NCBI GenBank assembly: GCA_963573305.1
Contig: OY754339.1
Span: forward strand, 12,137,941 to 12,201,940
Direction: 5' to 3'
DNA from: Pyrrhosoma nymphula
Lineage: Eukaryota; Arthropoda; Insecta; Odonata; Coenagrionidae
Length of the DNA stretch: 64,000 bases
Under the pieces are notes generated by a model. It did not search any database. It saw only the letters and a list, made by a program, of their open reading frames with translations, and was not told the origin of the DNA. Made by a program: the position numbers and the translations under genes. Shown in pieces: positions 12,884-23,294 of the stretch (the first letter of the stretch is position 1; the number at the start of each line of letters is the position of its first letter).

Positions 12884-13062
12884 GGGTTGATGTAGTGGCT
12901 AAAGCTCTGGATTCCCGACTCGAGGGCCCGGGTTCGATTTCCCAGAACTGACGGAGGTTATTCAGTCTTGATCCTGACCCCCAGTTTGGTTTGTGGAGAT
13001 CGTTGCGAACGTGGATCTCCATCCGTCAAATGGGAGGTTAAACTGTCAGACCCCTTCGCGAC
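12884..13062 (+). repeat. tRNA-derived SINE
   Basis: The head (12884-12955) has an A-box-like segment TAGTGGCTAAAGC and a B box GGGTTCGATTTCC at tRNA spacing. The tail that follows includes GTGGATCTCCATCCGTCAAA and GACCCCTTCGCGAC. It lacks a proper anticodon arm, so it is a SINE and not a tRNA gene. Its tail differs from the SINE at 53259, so it is a separate family. Confidence 0.7.
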
Positions 13063-13149
13063 TCTAGTTAATTTTTGTCTGTTTTTCTAGCGTTTTACTA
13101 CTAACTCCTCAGTCACATTCTTTTCTCTTGCTCACTTTTTATAAAAAGG

Positions 13150-13474
13150 CTACCTCCAGCATTCACATTCCACGGAGGAAAAATCATCCGCCTAAACCGG
13201 GACTCGAAACCGGATCCCTTGCTTTCGCGCCGATTTCTTTTTCCAGGAAAAGTTTCTTTGTATAACGTGCTTCGACGACTAATGTCATTTCGCACATATA
13301 CGATACTGTCTGCCACGTGCAGACAGGGTCAACAGCACTCGGACGAATCGGAGGATCACCCCTCCAAACTCGGTCCGAGTCCAACGATGCTTAATTTCGG
13401 TGACTGATCGGGGACCGGTGTTTCCACCGTGGCAGGCCGTTACCCTTGCTTTCTCCAGTTAAGCTACCGAGGAT
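13150..13474 (-). repeat. tRNA-derived SINE split by a 5S-like insertion
   Basis: On the minus strand the 5' piece (13474-13443) reads CCTCGGTAGCTTAACTGG, matching the head of the SINE at 53259. The 3' piece (13230-13150) reads GGATCCGGTTTCGAGTCCCG and then the tail GATGATTTTTCCTCCGTGGA, also matching that SINE. Between them lies a 5S-like unit. An 11-bp direct repeat CCCTTGCTTTC (13216-13226 and 13443-13453) brackets the insert. The pre-insertion head would have been shorter than in the sister copies. Confidence 0.75.
13325..13444 (-). pseudogene. 5S rRNA-derived sequence (5S pseudogene or SINE3-type head)
   Basis: Read on the minus strand this is 120 bases, the usual length of 5S rRNA. It aligns from end to end with arthropod 5S: the start resembles GCCAACGACC, CCACGGTGGAAACACCGGT matches the first third, TCACCGAAATTAAGCA is an uninterrupted 16-base match to the conserved centre, and GTGCTGTTGACC matches the 3' end. 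Identity is clearly below a functional gene, and the box-C region (GGAGGGGTGATCCTCC) is altered, so I judge it non-functional. About 100 bases follow on the minus strand (13324-13227), starting with the hairpin GTCTGC/GCAGAC. That layout fits a 5S-headed SINE (SINE3 class), although a processed 5S pseudogene is possible. It sits inside a tRNA SINE. Confidence 0.8.
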
Positions 13475-13488
13475 TTCTCCTTCCCTGT

Positions 13489-13617
13489 AGATTTTTTGCG
13501 GGCTTTAAAGGAGCATGATATTCAAGACTGCCGGATTTGCAATGGAACGAAGCAGTCTAAAGCGTGCGCTTAACGCAACAATCCACGAGGCTAAAGCCAA
13601 ACCTTGAACACAATAAG
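13489..13617. repeat. Dispersed repeat E, copy 1
   Basis: Shares an imperfect alignment of about 125 bases with 43947-44070: GGCTTTAAAGGAGC against GGCTTTACGGAGC, then GTGCG...CCACGAGGCTAAAGCCAAAC against GTGCG...CCACGAGGTAAAGCCAAAC. Same orientation in both. No coding potential; identity unknown. Confidence 0.6.
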
Positions 13618-15331
13618 GTATTCGCTCTTTATGACAAATTTTAATTTGACCTATCCAATCCCAAAATCGTCCTCCCCGCATCTGTCTCGAGCTTTTGCGA
13701 GGGCTGTCTTTAGGAAAGTTTGAGAAATACACGTGATTAATTTCTTCCCGAAGAAACCATTCGTCGGTTCGCAATCGTCTTAAATGCTTCCATGTAGAGG
13801 AGAGGTCCATCATTTTCGAACGACGGGGAAATCAAGTTTAGACGGAGAGAGCCGTTTTACGTTCATGGTTGCACTATTAAGGGGAGGGCGTAGAGTCGAG
13901 CCGCTCTTCGTGCGGATCGTTCCAAGCTAAGACGAACGATAAGAATTCCTAATTGGCTAAAAGGATGGAAGAGAGACAAGGGAGAGGAATGATATAAATT
14001 GAAATCAATTAAGGTGGCTGGAGCAGTAATCGTGGGTAATTTGAGTGCGCATTTTAAAGATTTTTCAAGTCAAAATAATTATTGGACCACTATCCATTTA
14101 AAAGCATCTGTTCATTTGTTTCAACGCACCAGTTTGAAATGATTCAAGAATTATATTTTTAACTTTTTACCTCAATTAATGCAGCTTCAATATCCTGCAT
14201 ATATTATGGCAAGCCTCGGAAACAATGTAAAAATTCATCGGCAACAAAAGTGAAAAAAGCTCTAAATTTGCATAAATAATTCGCGTTAAGTTCAAAACTT
14301 TCTGTTTATCGACCGATAGAGAGAATACGATTGAAAAAATGAAGTTTATGATCCTTAGGCCTCATTTTGAACCATTTACCAAGAACTTTTAGCTTAATAA
14401 TTTAATATTTAAATGAAAAAAGAAATAAAAATGCTCTACATGTAAATTCAGTCCAGAAGTCGGGTGGGAGGTGACGCGAGATTATCCCATCCAAAAGAAG
14501 AAGTGTCCCACTTCAAACAGAGGACGACGGATGTGCTCTCAGTATTACGTTAGCAAAAGAAACCGCGATCTAATGCTGGAATACATATTAGGCTTAATTT
14601 TATAAATGTTATGATTCAGATATGTACTTTGTTATGAGAATAGTATATCACACAATTTTCAACAAACACTATATGGAACCCCCACAGTCGGGAAACGTTC
14701 ACAAAAGTGGCTCAAGATGCAAGACGTTTACAAAAATTCCAATGTCTCACCTTAGTTGCGAGGCGAGAGGGATGATGACGGAGTTTGGGTACCGCGTCTG
14801 CCAACGAAACGTAAAGAGTTTCAAACGCCACAACGTTACAGGGACTTAAAGATGAACAAGGAGGTGTAAAGTTCCAGAAAGTCCAACAAGCCTGATAAAC
14901 GTTGACTCAGGGGAACTCAGGTGATAAAAGGACGCCTGAAATATTCACGATAAAAATACATCTCTAAATGCTTCATTACAATGACTAATATTATGGACTC
15001 TATGGCACGGACATTTTACATTAAATTAGTGATTTTCTTAGATATATACATTTCTCGATGAGTCAACCTCCCCTTTTCATATCCCAATGAATAACCCTTC
15101 CTTTCCTTTCCTCCTTCCTGCGTCACGTAGGGTCTACGGCCCTTATCCCTCCACCATAGTGCTTTCCCCACAGGGGTCCTCTTCCCATTCCCTCCCATCC
15201 TTCCAGCCAGCGAATACCTCAATGACACACCTCCTCTACGTCACCTCCACCCCTCCCTCTCACCACTTCTACAACCACCCCTTCACCCACCCCTCCCCGA
15301 GTGCATATATAAATACTGATGTTATGTAGAG

Positions 15332-15406
15332 TCTTCACCTGAAGATGACGTCTTATCGTCGAAACCTAGGTCGTGTTGTGAAATAAAAATTTTTATGTGG
15401 AACAAC
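15332..15406 (+). mobile_element. PLE-type 3' end with hammerhead-like core
   Basis: CTGAAGA (15339-15345), an unpaired T, stem GACG/CGTC (15347-15350 and 15357-15360), then GAAAC (15361-15365) and a tail CTAGGTCGTGTTGTG with ATTTTTATGTGGAA. The tail matches the copy at 43544 (GAAACCTAG, then TTTATGTGGAA). The same core follows the GIY-YIG region of the PLE at 21571, hence the assignment. No protein is attached here. Confidence 0.6.
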
Positions 15407-15444
15407 CAAGTATTCTCATTCCAATCAAGTATTCTCATTCCAAT
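15407..15444. repeat. Two tandem 19-bp units
   Basis: CAAGTATTCTCATTCCAAT occurs twice back to back, immediately after the PLE-type 3' end. Confidence 0.85.
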
Positions 15445-16291
15445 CATTTGGAGAAGTTAGAATATAGATCCCAAGAAACAAAATGATTTTTCCTAGTAGA
15501 ACTAAATATTGAATGACAACACTTATGCCTAAGAACTTCTACTTCTTCATTCCCTGGTATACTATTGTCATGTCGGGGTCTCGATAAACTGCTTCCGTTT
15601 CTTCCATTAATCTGTCATTTTTTTGCTTCTCATCTTCTGCGTTGAGATGTCAATACTAAGTTGATTTCCCTCTATTTTTGTCATTAATGTCTCCAGTTGG
15701 AGTTTCCTCGGTTTGCTTTTTTCTTCCCAGAACCCTTTTCGTTTTATTTTCAGTTCTTCTCAAGAGTTTCATTTCTGCCACTGTTATTTAGCTTTCTGTT
15801 CAGGTTGAATAGGCCAGTTTCCAGAGCCATACGTTACAGTGTACCTAATAACAATATATTGCTAACTTAATAAGATGCAAAAGATCTGTGTGTGCCAAAT
15901 GTGGATTATGAATACATATAAAAATCAGTTCAACTCATCGTCCTCCTAGATTATATTGCCCCCTAGAAAAGGATTATGATGATGTCTCTTTAAAAATATT
16001 AAAATTATACTCCCTCACTCAGTTCACCTGCAATTCAATGGAATCATTGCTTCGAATTAGTTCGTGGAAATATATTACTCACGATAGGAATGGGGCGTAA
16101 AACGCATTATTCTGAGATTCAAGCTCCTTTGAGCTCTCTCTTGTCCGGGAGAGCGGACTTCTGGGAAAACAATCAGCGCCACTGGGGCGAGGGCGAAGAT
16201 CTAAGCGGGTCTTTAAAGGCGGTCACGTCGCGGTCGTGAATCATAGTGGCCTCCCCGCCCGCAGCGGCGAAGGCGGCCGAAGTGGATCAAG

Positions 16292-16500
16292 CCGGGGATT
16301 CAGAAGAAGAAGAAGTGGGAGAGAGGGCAACCTAAACCTTCTCCTCCCTTAACACCCCTCCTTCCCGCGGTAACAATCAGGAACAGCAGCATCCATGAGA
16401 TTTGGGAGTTAAGGGGGGGAACCAAAGCCTCCGTGGAGTGAGGAGAGGCGAGGACAGGGGGAAAAGAGGCCGGGGAAGGGGTCAAGAACAAGCTGCAAAG
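16292..16500. repeat. Purine-rich low-complexity stretch
   Basis: GA/GGA-rich sequence with short reversed patches. Short Gly/Arg-rich frames here reflect composition and not genes. Confidence 0.5.
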
Positions 16501-16722
16501 GAATATGATGTGGCTAAGTGGTGGTTAGAACATGGCGGTGGAGAGATTCAAATAGATAAAATAGATAGTTTTACCGATCACTGAGCCAACATAAAGTGGA
16601 ATAGATCTCGTCAAAATTTGACGAAATATGACATCTTACATGCATACAGAAACGTCAGTTTTCATAAATTGTCGACATTTTAATAATGGTTGAAGGCGTA
16701 ACTTTGTGGAAAATGGCCACCA

Positions 16723-16893
16723 ACATTATGAAAACATATATAGCTAAGTATATTCCACAAAAAAATTTGTTTATTACCGACCCAGATTTCGACTGCACAG
16801 CATTGTAATGTTTGCTGTGCAGTCGAAACCTGGGTCGGTAATAAACCAATTTTTTAGTGGAATATACTTAGCTATATATGTTTTCACCATGTT
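16723..16893. mobile_element. Palindromic PLE-type pair of 3' ends
   Basis: The left arm (about 16723-16803) mirrors the right arm (about 16813-16893) around a 9-base centre, with few mismatches apart from extra A bases near 16760. The right arm reads CTGTGCAGTCGAAACCTGGG then TCGGTAATAAA, which resembles the GTCGAAACC...TGGTCG...AATAAA of the palindrome at 54862. The CTGANGA box is not visible. Tails point outward on both sides. Confidence 0.7.
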
Positions 16894-16904
16894 GTCGAAA
16901 TATT

Positions 16905-18550
16905 GTTACGATAGGGTGATAATATTTGATTAAAACAGTCGTAACTAATTTTTTTTAAAATGCTCTAAAATCATGGCATGTTAATAGTAGATCTAATTGG
17001 TATTTTTATCGTAGATTTCAGATGTGTAAATAAATTAGTTCGTTGGTTGTCCATGTTAAACGTTGACGTGGTTGCTGCGCATGGTGATAGATAGAGACTA
17101 GCTGTTTTATGGCACCAGAACGGAAATAAAACATGCGGAGTGACATAAAAAAATTGATTTAAACGCTTCGGTGTATCAAAATATATGCATAAAGTTGAAG
17201 TACTGCAATAAAATCCATGCGCAATGCAAGGTAATATGCTTAGAAAACGTTAAAATATAATGTATAACATTAATTTCACCTGAATAGGCTATTCAGATAT
17301 TGTCCATCAGTCTTAGTATTCCTCAAAACATAAGACCAGACATGTTATGCTGGACATGTTCATCCATAGTATAAAATAGCAGGGGATGAAAAACATAACT
17401 CCAATGATTGGAAATCCAATTCACTTCACCACCATCCTTATATTTGTCAGGATTAAAAAGACTGATTTACCATCTCTTTTAAAGTACTTTACATTTTTAT
17501 CTTCACGATTTAAATAATAATAATTTTAGTAATTATGTAGGACTATAAGCAACCAGGATTTTCAAGGTTTTTTTTCAGGTAAATGAGATCAGCTTTGAAA
17601 ACTCGAGCTATTCGTGTGGTTAAAAAAAATTATATCTATGAAGTTAACACTAACTACTCGAGATAAACAATATCCAACTTTGGCTTGTTTTTTACCAACT
17701 TCTCCGTATATTGAGAAGGCCTGCACCCATTGATTCCTGTCATCGGTGCCGGAAGGTCCTGCTCGTCTCCATTGAGTTCCATGAGGTAATTGATGCACTT
17801 TGGTCAGCTTTTCGAGGGCGCGAGAAGGCCTGCTATTATATAGGTCGTGTATCGTATTCATTTTTAGAGCACAAAATGAGTTCATTTCTCTGTCCTTTTG
17901 AAATAGAATGGACCACACTTTAATAATTAATTAATTCCACTTTAATAATTTTATCACTTTAAAGAACTCGTAGCCGAGTTAGCAAGAACACAAGAGAAAA
18001 CAATCATCTAATTTTAACGCCAAGTAATTCCCTCTTTCCCTTTCCACCGCAAATGCCAAATTGACTCCCTCCGCGGACGTTCGTTCATTCATTCAGTCAG
18101 TGAGCAGATCCTGCGAGACCGACATCAGGGTTCGAGTAATTTAAATTTCAATAATCAAAAAGTCCAGAGCATTTCCTATGGAGGAATAACCACCACACTA
18201 AAAGGTAATAAATAATTTAAACATTTTACGATGGCGCCCTATTTTTACTCCGGTTGAAGTCGTGTCGTTATGAAATATGGAGAGGTGAAGTTTACTTCAT
18301 CACTCACTCAGTGAGTGATTCAACCGGAAGTTTGGTTTTTGATAGGTGAGAGTAGAGCACACATTGGAAGGCTCACATGCACCCTACCCTATAACCAATA
18401 GATATTCACGAGTATAGAGCTCAGCACATACTAAGCCATTGGCGTGTGAAATTTACACATTCAGGTCCTGGGCCACCTGCGATTTTCCATCAAGTTCAGA
18501 CAGTCAGATAATCGCACCGCCAGAATGTTTGGAGGGGGTGTCCGGAGTAA
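16905..18550. other. Unassigned AT-rich sequence
   Basis: No protein recognised. A 109-codon minus-strand frame (17918-17589) has no domain that I know. Its surroundings (CTATTATATAGGTCG near 17831) recall TATA-like leaders of other repeats in this window. Confidence 0.4.
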
Positions 18551-18554
18551 CCAT

Positions 18555-18622
18555 ATTCGGATTTGAACCCGTGACCCTCAAGTAAGTAGCCCAGCGCTCT
18601 TCCCACTAGGGCACCACGACCC
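18555..18622 (-). repeat. tRNA-derived SINE head
   Basis: The minus strand reads GTGGTGCCCTAGTGGGAAGA (A-box region) and later CACGGGTTCAAATCCGA (B box) at tRNA-like spacing. No intact anticodon stem, so a SINE or tRNA relic. Confidence 0.65.
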
Positions 18623-19029
18623 CCAGCTCACTCATAAGAAAATTAATTAAGGTTAAAATGAACGAGAATTTTAGACATAAAGTAACTATTCTGATAAGAC
18701 CGTAGATGGTTGAAGGTATATCAATCTTCATGAACATTAGCGCATAGTAAAAACAATAGAATGTTAATGAATGAAAAATAATGCATAAAATAGCGATCTG
18801 TGACACCGACATATCACCATTTACGTATTATTTTCCACATATTACGGTTTGAGGGTTAAGGCAATATTATGTTTCCTCCCACAGCATAATTTGCCGCAAT
18901 GCATAGTTTGAACCAATAAATATTCACAATCGAAGTTTCGTTCATCATGGCGCCGTAGGCACGACCCTGGTGGAGAAGAAGAAGGAGACGCAGGTGATCA
19001 AACCTTTCGTCGTCTCCCTCAAGGAGGAA

Positions 19030-19260
19030 TCCCAGCCTGTCACACCCCCCCCCCCCTCCGTTTCCCACCCAACCCCCTCCTCCTCCTCCGCCCGTCGCCA
19101 TGCAACGGTTATAAATTCTACGCCGCACCGTGCTGATCGGGGAGGATTTTTCGGGCGGGGGGTCGCGAATGGGGTTGGAGGGGGGGGGAGGGGATTTCGG
19201 GTCATGGAGGGGGGAGGGAGAAAGGGTCGAGGAAAACAAGGGTGGTTGGGGGAGGCGAGT
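19030..19260. repeat. C-run and G-run low-complexity patch
   Basis: A 14-base C run near 19045 is followed by CCTCC repeats, then G-rich tracts to 19230. Frames of 116-147 codons on either strand are Pro/Gly/Arg-rich artefacts of this composition. Confidence 0.7.
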
Positions 19261-20114
19261 CCGGGAAATGACGAGAAGACAATCGGGACGAGCATGCATC
19301 GTGGTTCAGTTTGGAAAAAAATAATATTCAGGAAATGATTTTTTGCTCATCTCGAATCAACGGGGAACTCCAGGCCGCTGGAGAATGTGCTCGACTGGAA
19401 TGCCTCTCTGGAATGGTGACGACATACTCAAGCCCCCTTCTATCTCTCTAATAAAAAAATCAAATAATGTTTTGGACATTCCTTCGCCTCCGTCTCCAAC
19501 TTAAAGTGATTGGAGCTATTTTTGTTTTTGCACAGATTTGTGCGGAAATTTGCACGCGTGTTCTCATAAGAAATATCCAAACATAAAAGTGAATAAATTG
19601 CATCATACGGATTAGGTTTCTTAGCAATTCAATGCTATTTTAACACGCGGACATACAAAACGTGGCATATATTTCGTAATGATTCGATTGCATTTGTACA
19701 GATTTTCTTCTTAACATTTGTTATTACTATGGCTTTTGCTAACAAATATCAAGGAGTCACACCGAATCCATACATTGTACAGAAAAATAAACATATTTCA
19801 ATGTAATTTCGTCTAAATTTCGAGTATATAGGAGCAAACTCTTGTCATAAAATGCTTTAATTAAGGCAAAAATGTAAAGTATATAATTATTGTATCGTTT
19901 ACCTATACTGCCTATATGGTGAGTTCAAACGAATAAATATGTGCAACTCAGTGAAATGTGGTCCACAATTTATGTTTCCACTTACTTAACAAAGTATTAA
20001 AATGTGTACTCAATGAGCCACTGTTACCGATCCAGCCACCTTAAGGCACAAAAACTGTCCAACCTACTCGTATGCCGTGATTTAAATTCTTATTCGTCTC
20101 GTGGGCAGTACGGC

Positions 20115-20234
20115 CAGTGTTCTGCGCACACTTAATATATCCATCCATAGCAGAATACTGAAGAAATACAACATAGTGACCAGGCTCTCCACCACCAAGA
20201 AAGTGGAAGACATTCTGCCTAACCCGAAAGAGCA
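20115..20234 (+). pseudogene. PLE reverse transcriptase C-terminal fragment
   Basis: The frame gives a stretch with HSRILKKYNIVTRLSTTKK followed by VEDILPNPKEQ. This matches in layout the segment of the second PLE that precedes its nuclease (RIMKKYNKNTRYNTTSRLRD, then HLRGTKDP). It is the thumb-to-linker region after the RT core. It is cut at 20235 by the family-A insertion. No RT catalytic motifs are left on this piece. Confidence 0.7.
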
Positions 20235-21140
20235 GGGGGGTTATTTTGTAATCTCACTTTAGTGAGAATACGTCATAAAATGTCACTTTTTCGTAGTTCA
20301 ACTCCGCCACCCAGGCGGCGTGACCATCTTCGGATCTCAAGCGGTGAACTGCCGGTCATGCGCTGGTCATTTAGACGATTCATCCGCTCTGATCCGTATC
20401 TTTCGACTCTTGATTCGTTTCATTATCTCCGCCTGCCATTAGTTCAGTCTCACCTGTCATAAAGAACGTGACATGGAGCCACCATCGTTTCCACTTGAAG
20501 CTTGAGTTGGAAAATAAACAAGGGCGCGAAAGATACAACGATTTTAAATCGTATTGTTGTAATTTTCTAAACGTGAAGAACTTCAGCATTTTAAACTCCA
20601 ATATATTGGGCACTTGAAGGTATGCTTTGTTTGAAATGCTTATGTTATTATTAGCTTGAATTATCTGTGTATATATTTCGTATCAATAATTCCCAAGCAA
20701 TGTTGCTGATACCTTTGTTTTCGTGTGCCTATCCACCAGTGTATGGAGAATGGAATCCAGTTATTTATACCATAATTTCATAATTTTAACAAATATTGCC
20801 TTAAAATCTACGTTCTTGGTAGATATTTCCCGTGCTTTTGAATCGAACACTAATTAGATGCACTTAATTTTTTTTTTTAAATAATGAGTGATCGCTTACA
20901 TGTCACTTGTAGTTTTGACTGTATTTAGATTTTCGTGGTATTTACAGTGTAAGATATCTTCCGTAAGATGCTGAGCAATCTGAGCATTCGCTAGTCTTGG
21001 CATCTTTTATTAGATATAAGGTAATTTGAAGCTTCGACAATTCACGAACCGTTCGTGAGGCGATCATTAAGAGAGGAAAACTTATCTCCCGCCTTTCCAC
21101 TAAGAGTCACTAAAAAGGTGAGATTACAAAATAACACCCC
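20235..21140. mobile_element. Family-A DNA transposon, copy A3, inside the PLE
   Basis: The left end GGGGGGTTATTTTGTAATCT and the right end GATTACAAAATAACACCCC are both kept. The familiar interior (CGTCATAAAAT, GAGCCACCATCG) runs to about 20488, then about 560 bases of foreign sequence follow, and family-A sequence resumes at about 21050 (TTCGTGAGGCGATCATTAAG). Removing the element rejoins the PLE linker to its GIY-YIG domain, which dates it after the PLE. Confidence 0.85.
20489..21049. other. Unidentified insert within family-A copy A3
   Basis: Sequence not present in copies A1 and A2. TTGAAGCTT occurs near both ends, but there is no convincing inverted repeat or target duplication. The host lost about 11 bases at the junction. 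No frame of note. Confidence 0.55.
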
Positions 21141-21575
21141 AGATCCCTAGCACCATGAAGTGTACAAAATGAACTGTACATGTGGGAAAGCCTACGTAGG
21201 ACAAACAGGAAGCGCAATCTCTTGCAGAGTGAGGGAACACCAGAAAGCGACCGAAAAGAAGCAGTTCCGCCTCTCAGCAATATCCGAGCATGACTGGTCA
21301 CTCCATATGTTTCGAGAAGACCAATTTTCTGAGCGGGGAGAGACGATACTTCCCACGGCTGATACGAGAGGCGATCGAAACTGCCAAATGCCCCAAAAAT
21401 TTCAACAGAGATGATGGCTACAACCTTGCTACCACTTGTAGGAGGGTTTTGGCGCGCAACGAAAGGAGAAATGGTGCGAAAAGTGGTTTTGCCGCCATGA
21501 TTGACAGCCAATCAGATGCGACCAGCTCCAGTATAAAGTCGGACCAAAATGCAGCGCAGATATCTTCGACCTGAA
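21141..21575 (+). pseudogene. PLE GIY-YIG endonuclease domain, frameshifted
   Basis: The first frame reads EVYKMNCTCGKAYVGQTGSA then ISCRVREHQKATEKKQFRLS. This is the PLE-type GIY-YIG core (VYK...YVG as the two strand motifs, conserved Arg in CRVREH) with the Cys-x-Cys typical of PLE nucleases. A frameshift near 21290 moves the rest to another frame (TGHSICFEKTNFLSGERRYF, then IREAIETAKCPKNFNRDDGY), ending at a stop near 21575. In an intact element the nuclease nicks target DNA for primed reverse transcription (family knowledge). An in-frame stop near 21148 and the frameshift make this copy dead. Confidence 0.85.
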
Positions 21576-21601
21576 GATGCCCCCAGGACGGGAAGAGAAA
21601 C
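21571..21601 (+). other. PLE 3' hammerhead-like motif
   Basis: CTGAAGA (21571-21577) to GAAAC (21597-21601) lies right after the PLE reading frame. The stem between is degenerate (CCC/GGG). This location ties the orphan motifs elsewhere in the window to PLE 3' ends. Confidence 0.55.
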
Positions 21602-21700
21602 GTTGTCAGAAAAAAACAACGACGCGGCAGATACCCGGAAGAAGAATGGAATATATATCCATATATATATAATATACCAACATAGCCTCACCCTGAAAAC

Positions 21701-22510
21701 CACCTCAAGAGTTCGCGTAGCAAGGAATGAATTTTCTCCAAAGTATACACTGCACTACGACTGCATGCTATATAAAAGCTAGAAAAGCATTCGAACCCAC
21801 TATAACTGAGTTTTCAGGCTCGCGCGGAAGTCTATCACGATTGGAGTTTTTTTAAACATCAAAAGATAAATCAAAGTAGAACAAAGAAAATGAATCCCCG
21901 CAGATATGGTTCGGAAAAATAGACATCAGTGCGTTAAAAACGTATTTCAAACCTTAAATATTTAGCATCATGTCATAAATTCAGAATATAAAACAAAGAA
22001 CACGTTTGATGTTTACTGTGAAGCAGCTAGTAACACGTCTTCTTGGATCTTTTGAAAAGTTCAAAGGCTTTTGTGATCATCACAGATTCAGCCAAGATTT
22101 TGAAAATTTTAAACAAAACGTAACATTTTTTTCAGAACAGCATTAATAATACTTGGACGCTTTGGCAATCCAAAGTTCTCAACATTCCTGATTTGCCGAA
22201 GACACTATTAAGAATTCGTTGATTTCTATTCTCATGGCAATAAATCAACATTGTGAAACTGCTTTACCCTCCTCACATTGACTCTCATAATGCAGCAGAA
22301 TTCCACGGAATTGATTTCTCTGCTTCCTTTCACCCAAATTCTCGATTCATCGCGATGTCTGCAATCCCGAAGCGGTGGATCTCCCTCTTGGCCGCCGATC
22401 GCGGAGGAGTTATCAATCAGAGGTTAAAAAGAGTTGGGAACGTTTGAAAGGCAGCATATTCATTCCACCCACACAATACAGCGCTCAAACCATGGGGGCA
22501 ATCTCCAAAC
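21701..22510. other. Unassigned sequence
   Basis: AT-rich; nothing recognised between the PLE 3' end and family-A copy A4. Confidence 0.45.
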
Positions 22511-23294
22511 CATATTTTGTAATCTCACTTAAGTGAGAATTACGTCATAAAATACGGTAAATTGCGTCATTATTCGTAGTTCCACTCCGCCATCCAGACA
22601 GCGTGACCATCTTCGGCACTGAAGTGGCGATTCGTAGATCTTTTCCTTTACTCACCAGCTCTTAAGGTGGTTCCACCGTAAAATAACTTATTTTTATTCA
22701 TATTCTGTCTACTTGTATAAAAAGCTGTCCTCTATCAACAATATGAACAACAAAATAATACCTTTCCACGCCATTTTATTCTATAATTGAACTTGAAATT
22801 ACATGGTGTTCAATGGGGGAATGAGAGAAACACGGGGAAAAATAGTATTTTCCATAAAATACAAATGCCATTGTCGTGGAAAACTGTCTCTAAGAAGGAA
22901 AAAATCCAGAGAAATTGAATAAAAATAAAATACAGGCATCTTACCACCTTTTTTTTCTAGTTATTGGAGAATTAATGCCGTAATTGAAGTCAAAATGAGG
23001 TAATTCGTAGGAAATGGCGTGGCAGTCGGCTCCTATGGCTGGAAAAAAATGCTCATTTAAAATGTATTCGTGGAATAATCTGCATATATTTTGTACCTTA
23101 CTTTTGGGTTTTTTATGGTAACACATTGCATCAGTGAAAGCAGGATTTTTTGACAAAATATAAAAAATGTGGAATTTAGTATTTGTTTTGACTCACACAG
23201 TCGCGGCGGAACCTTTCTTAAGAGAGGGAAACGGGTCTCCCACCTTCACGCAAAGAGTCATTTAAAAAGGTGAGTCCAACCGGAAATAACTCCC
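22511..23294. mobile_element. Family-A DNA transposon, copy A4, interrupted
   Basis: The left end ATATTTTGTAATCTCACTTA has lost its G run. The right end keeps AAAGAGTCATTTAAAAAGGT, but its terminal repeat is altered (GTGAGTCCAACCGGAAATAA). A TTAA element (22666-23217) sits in the middle. Relative to A1/A2 the host also lacks about 170 bases between the CTCTT and AAGAGAG blocks. That loss created the TTAA used as target. Confidence 0.75.
22666..23217. mobile_element. Element B3: TTAA-flanked DNA transposon
   Basis: 552 bp between TTAA at 22662-22665 and 23218-23221, inside family-A copy A4. The ends share GGTTCCRCCG in inverted orientation (22669 side and 23200-23213). It is a full-length relative, in opposite orientation, of 51741-52341. 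No transposase; the TTAA signature suggests mobilisation by a piggyBac-type enzyme (inference). Confidence 0.8.

Larger units (their letters stand above)
14013..20040. mobile_element. Candidate 6-kb TTAA-bounded element (B2), or two separate ends
   Basis: The left end GGTGGCTGGAGCAGTAAT follows TTAA (14009-14012). The right end, as its complement GGTGGCTGGATCGGTAAC, is followed by TTAA (20041-20044). Similarity extends inward about 50 bases (TTGAGTGCGCATTTTAA against TTGAGTACACATTTTAA). The ends match element B1. The 6-kb interior has no recognisable transposase and holds other repeats (PLE end at 15339, palindrome at 16723, SINE at 18555). It could be one large element with later insertions, or a chance pairing of two elements. 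Confidence 0.45.
20115..21700 (+). mobile_element. Penelope-like element 1, 3' part, interrupted
   Basis: A degraded PLE on the plus strand: end of the reverse transcriptase and linker at 20115-20234, then a family-A transposon (20235-21140), then the GIY-YIG nuclease from 21141, and a 3' end at 21571-21601 (CTGAAGA ... GAAAC). The 5' part is missing. Sequence to about 21700 is (AT)-rich. PLEs are retroelements that encode RT joined to a GIY-YIG endonuclease (family knowledge). Confidence 0.8.

Noticed and set aside
13325..13444. Functional 5S rRNA gene
   Set aside because: Full length but with many substitutions, including box C, with no T-run terminator directly after it, and lodged in a SINE.
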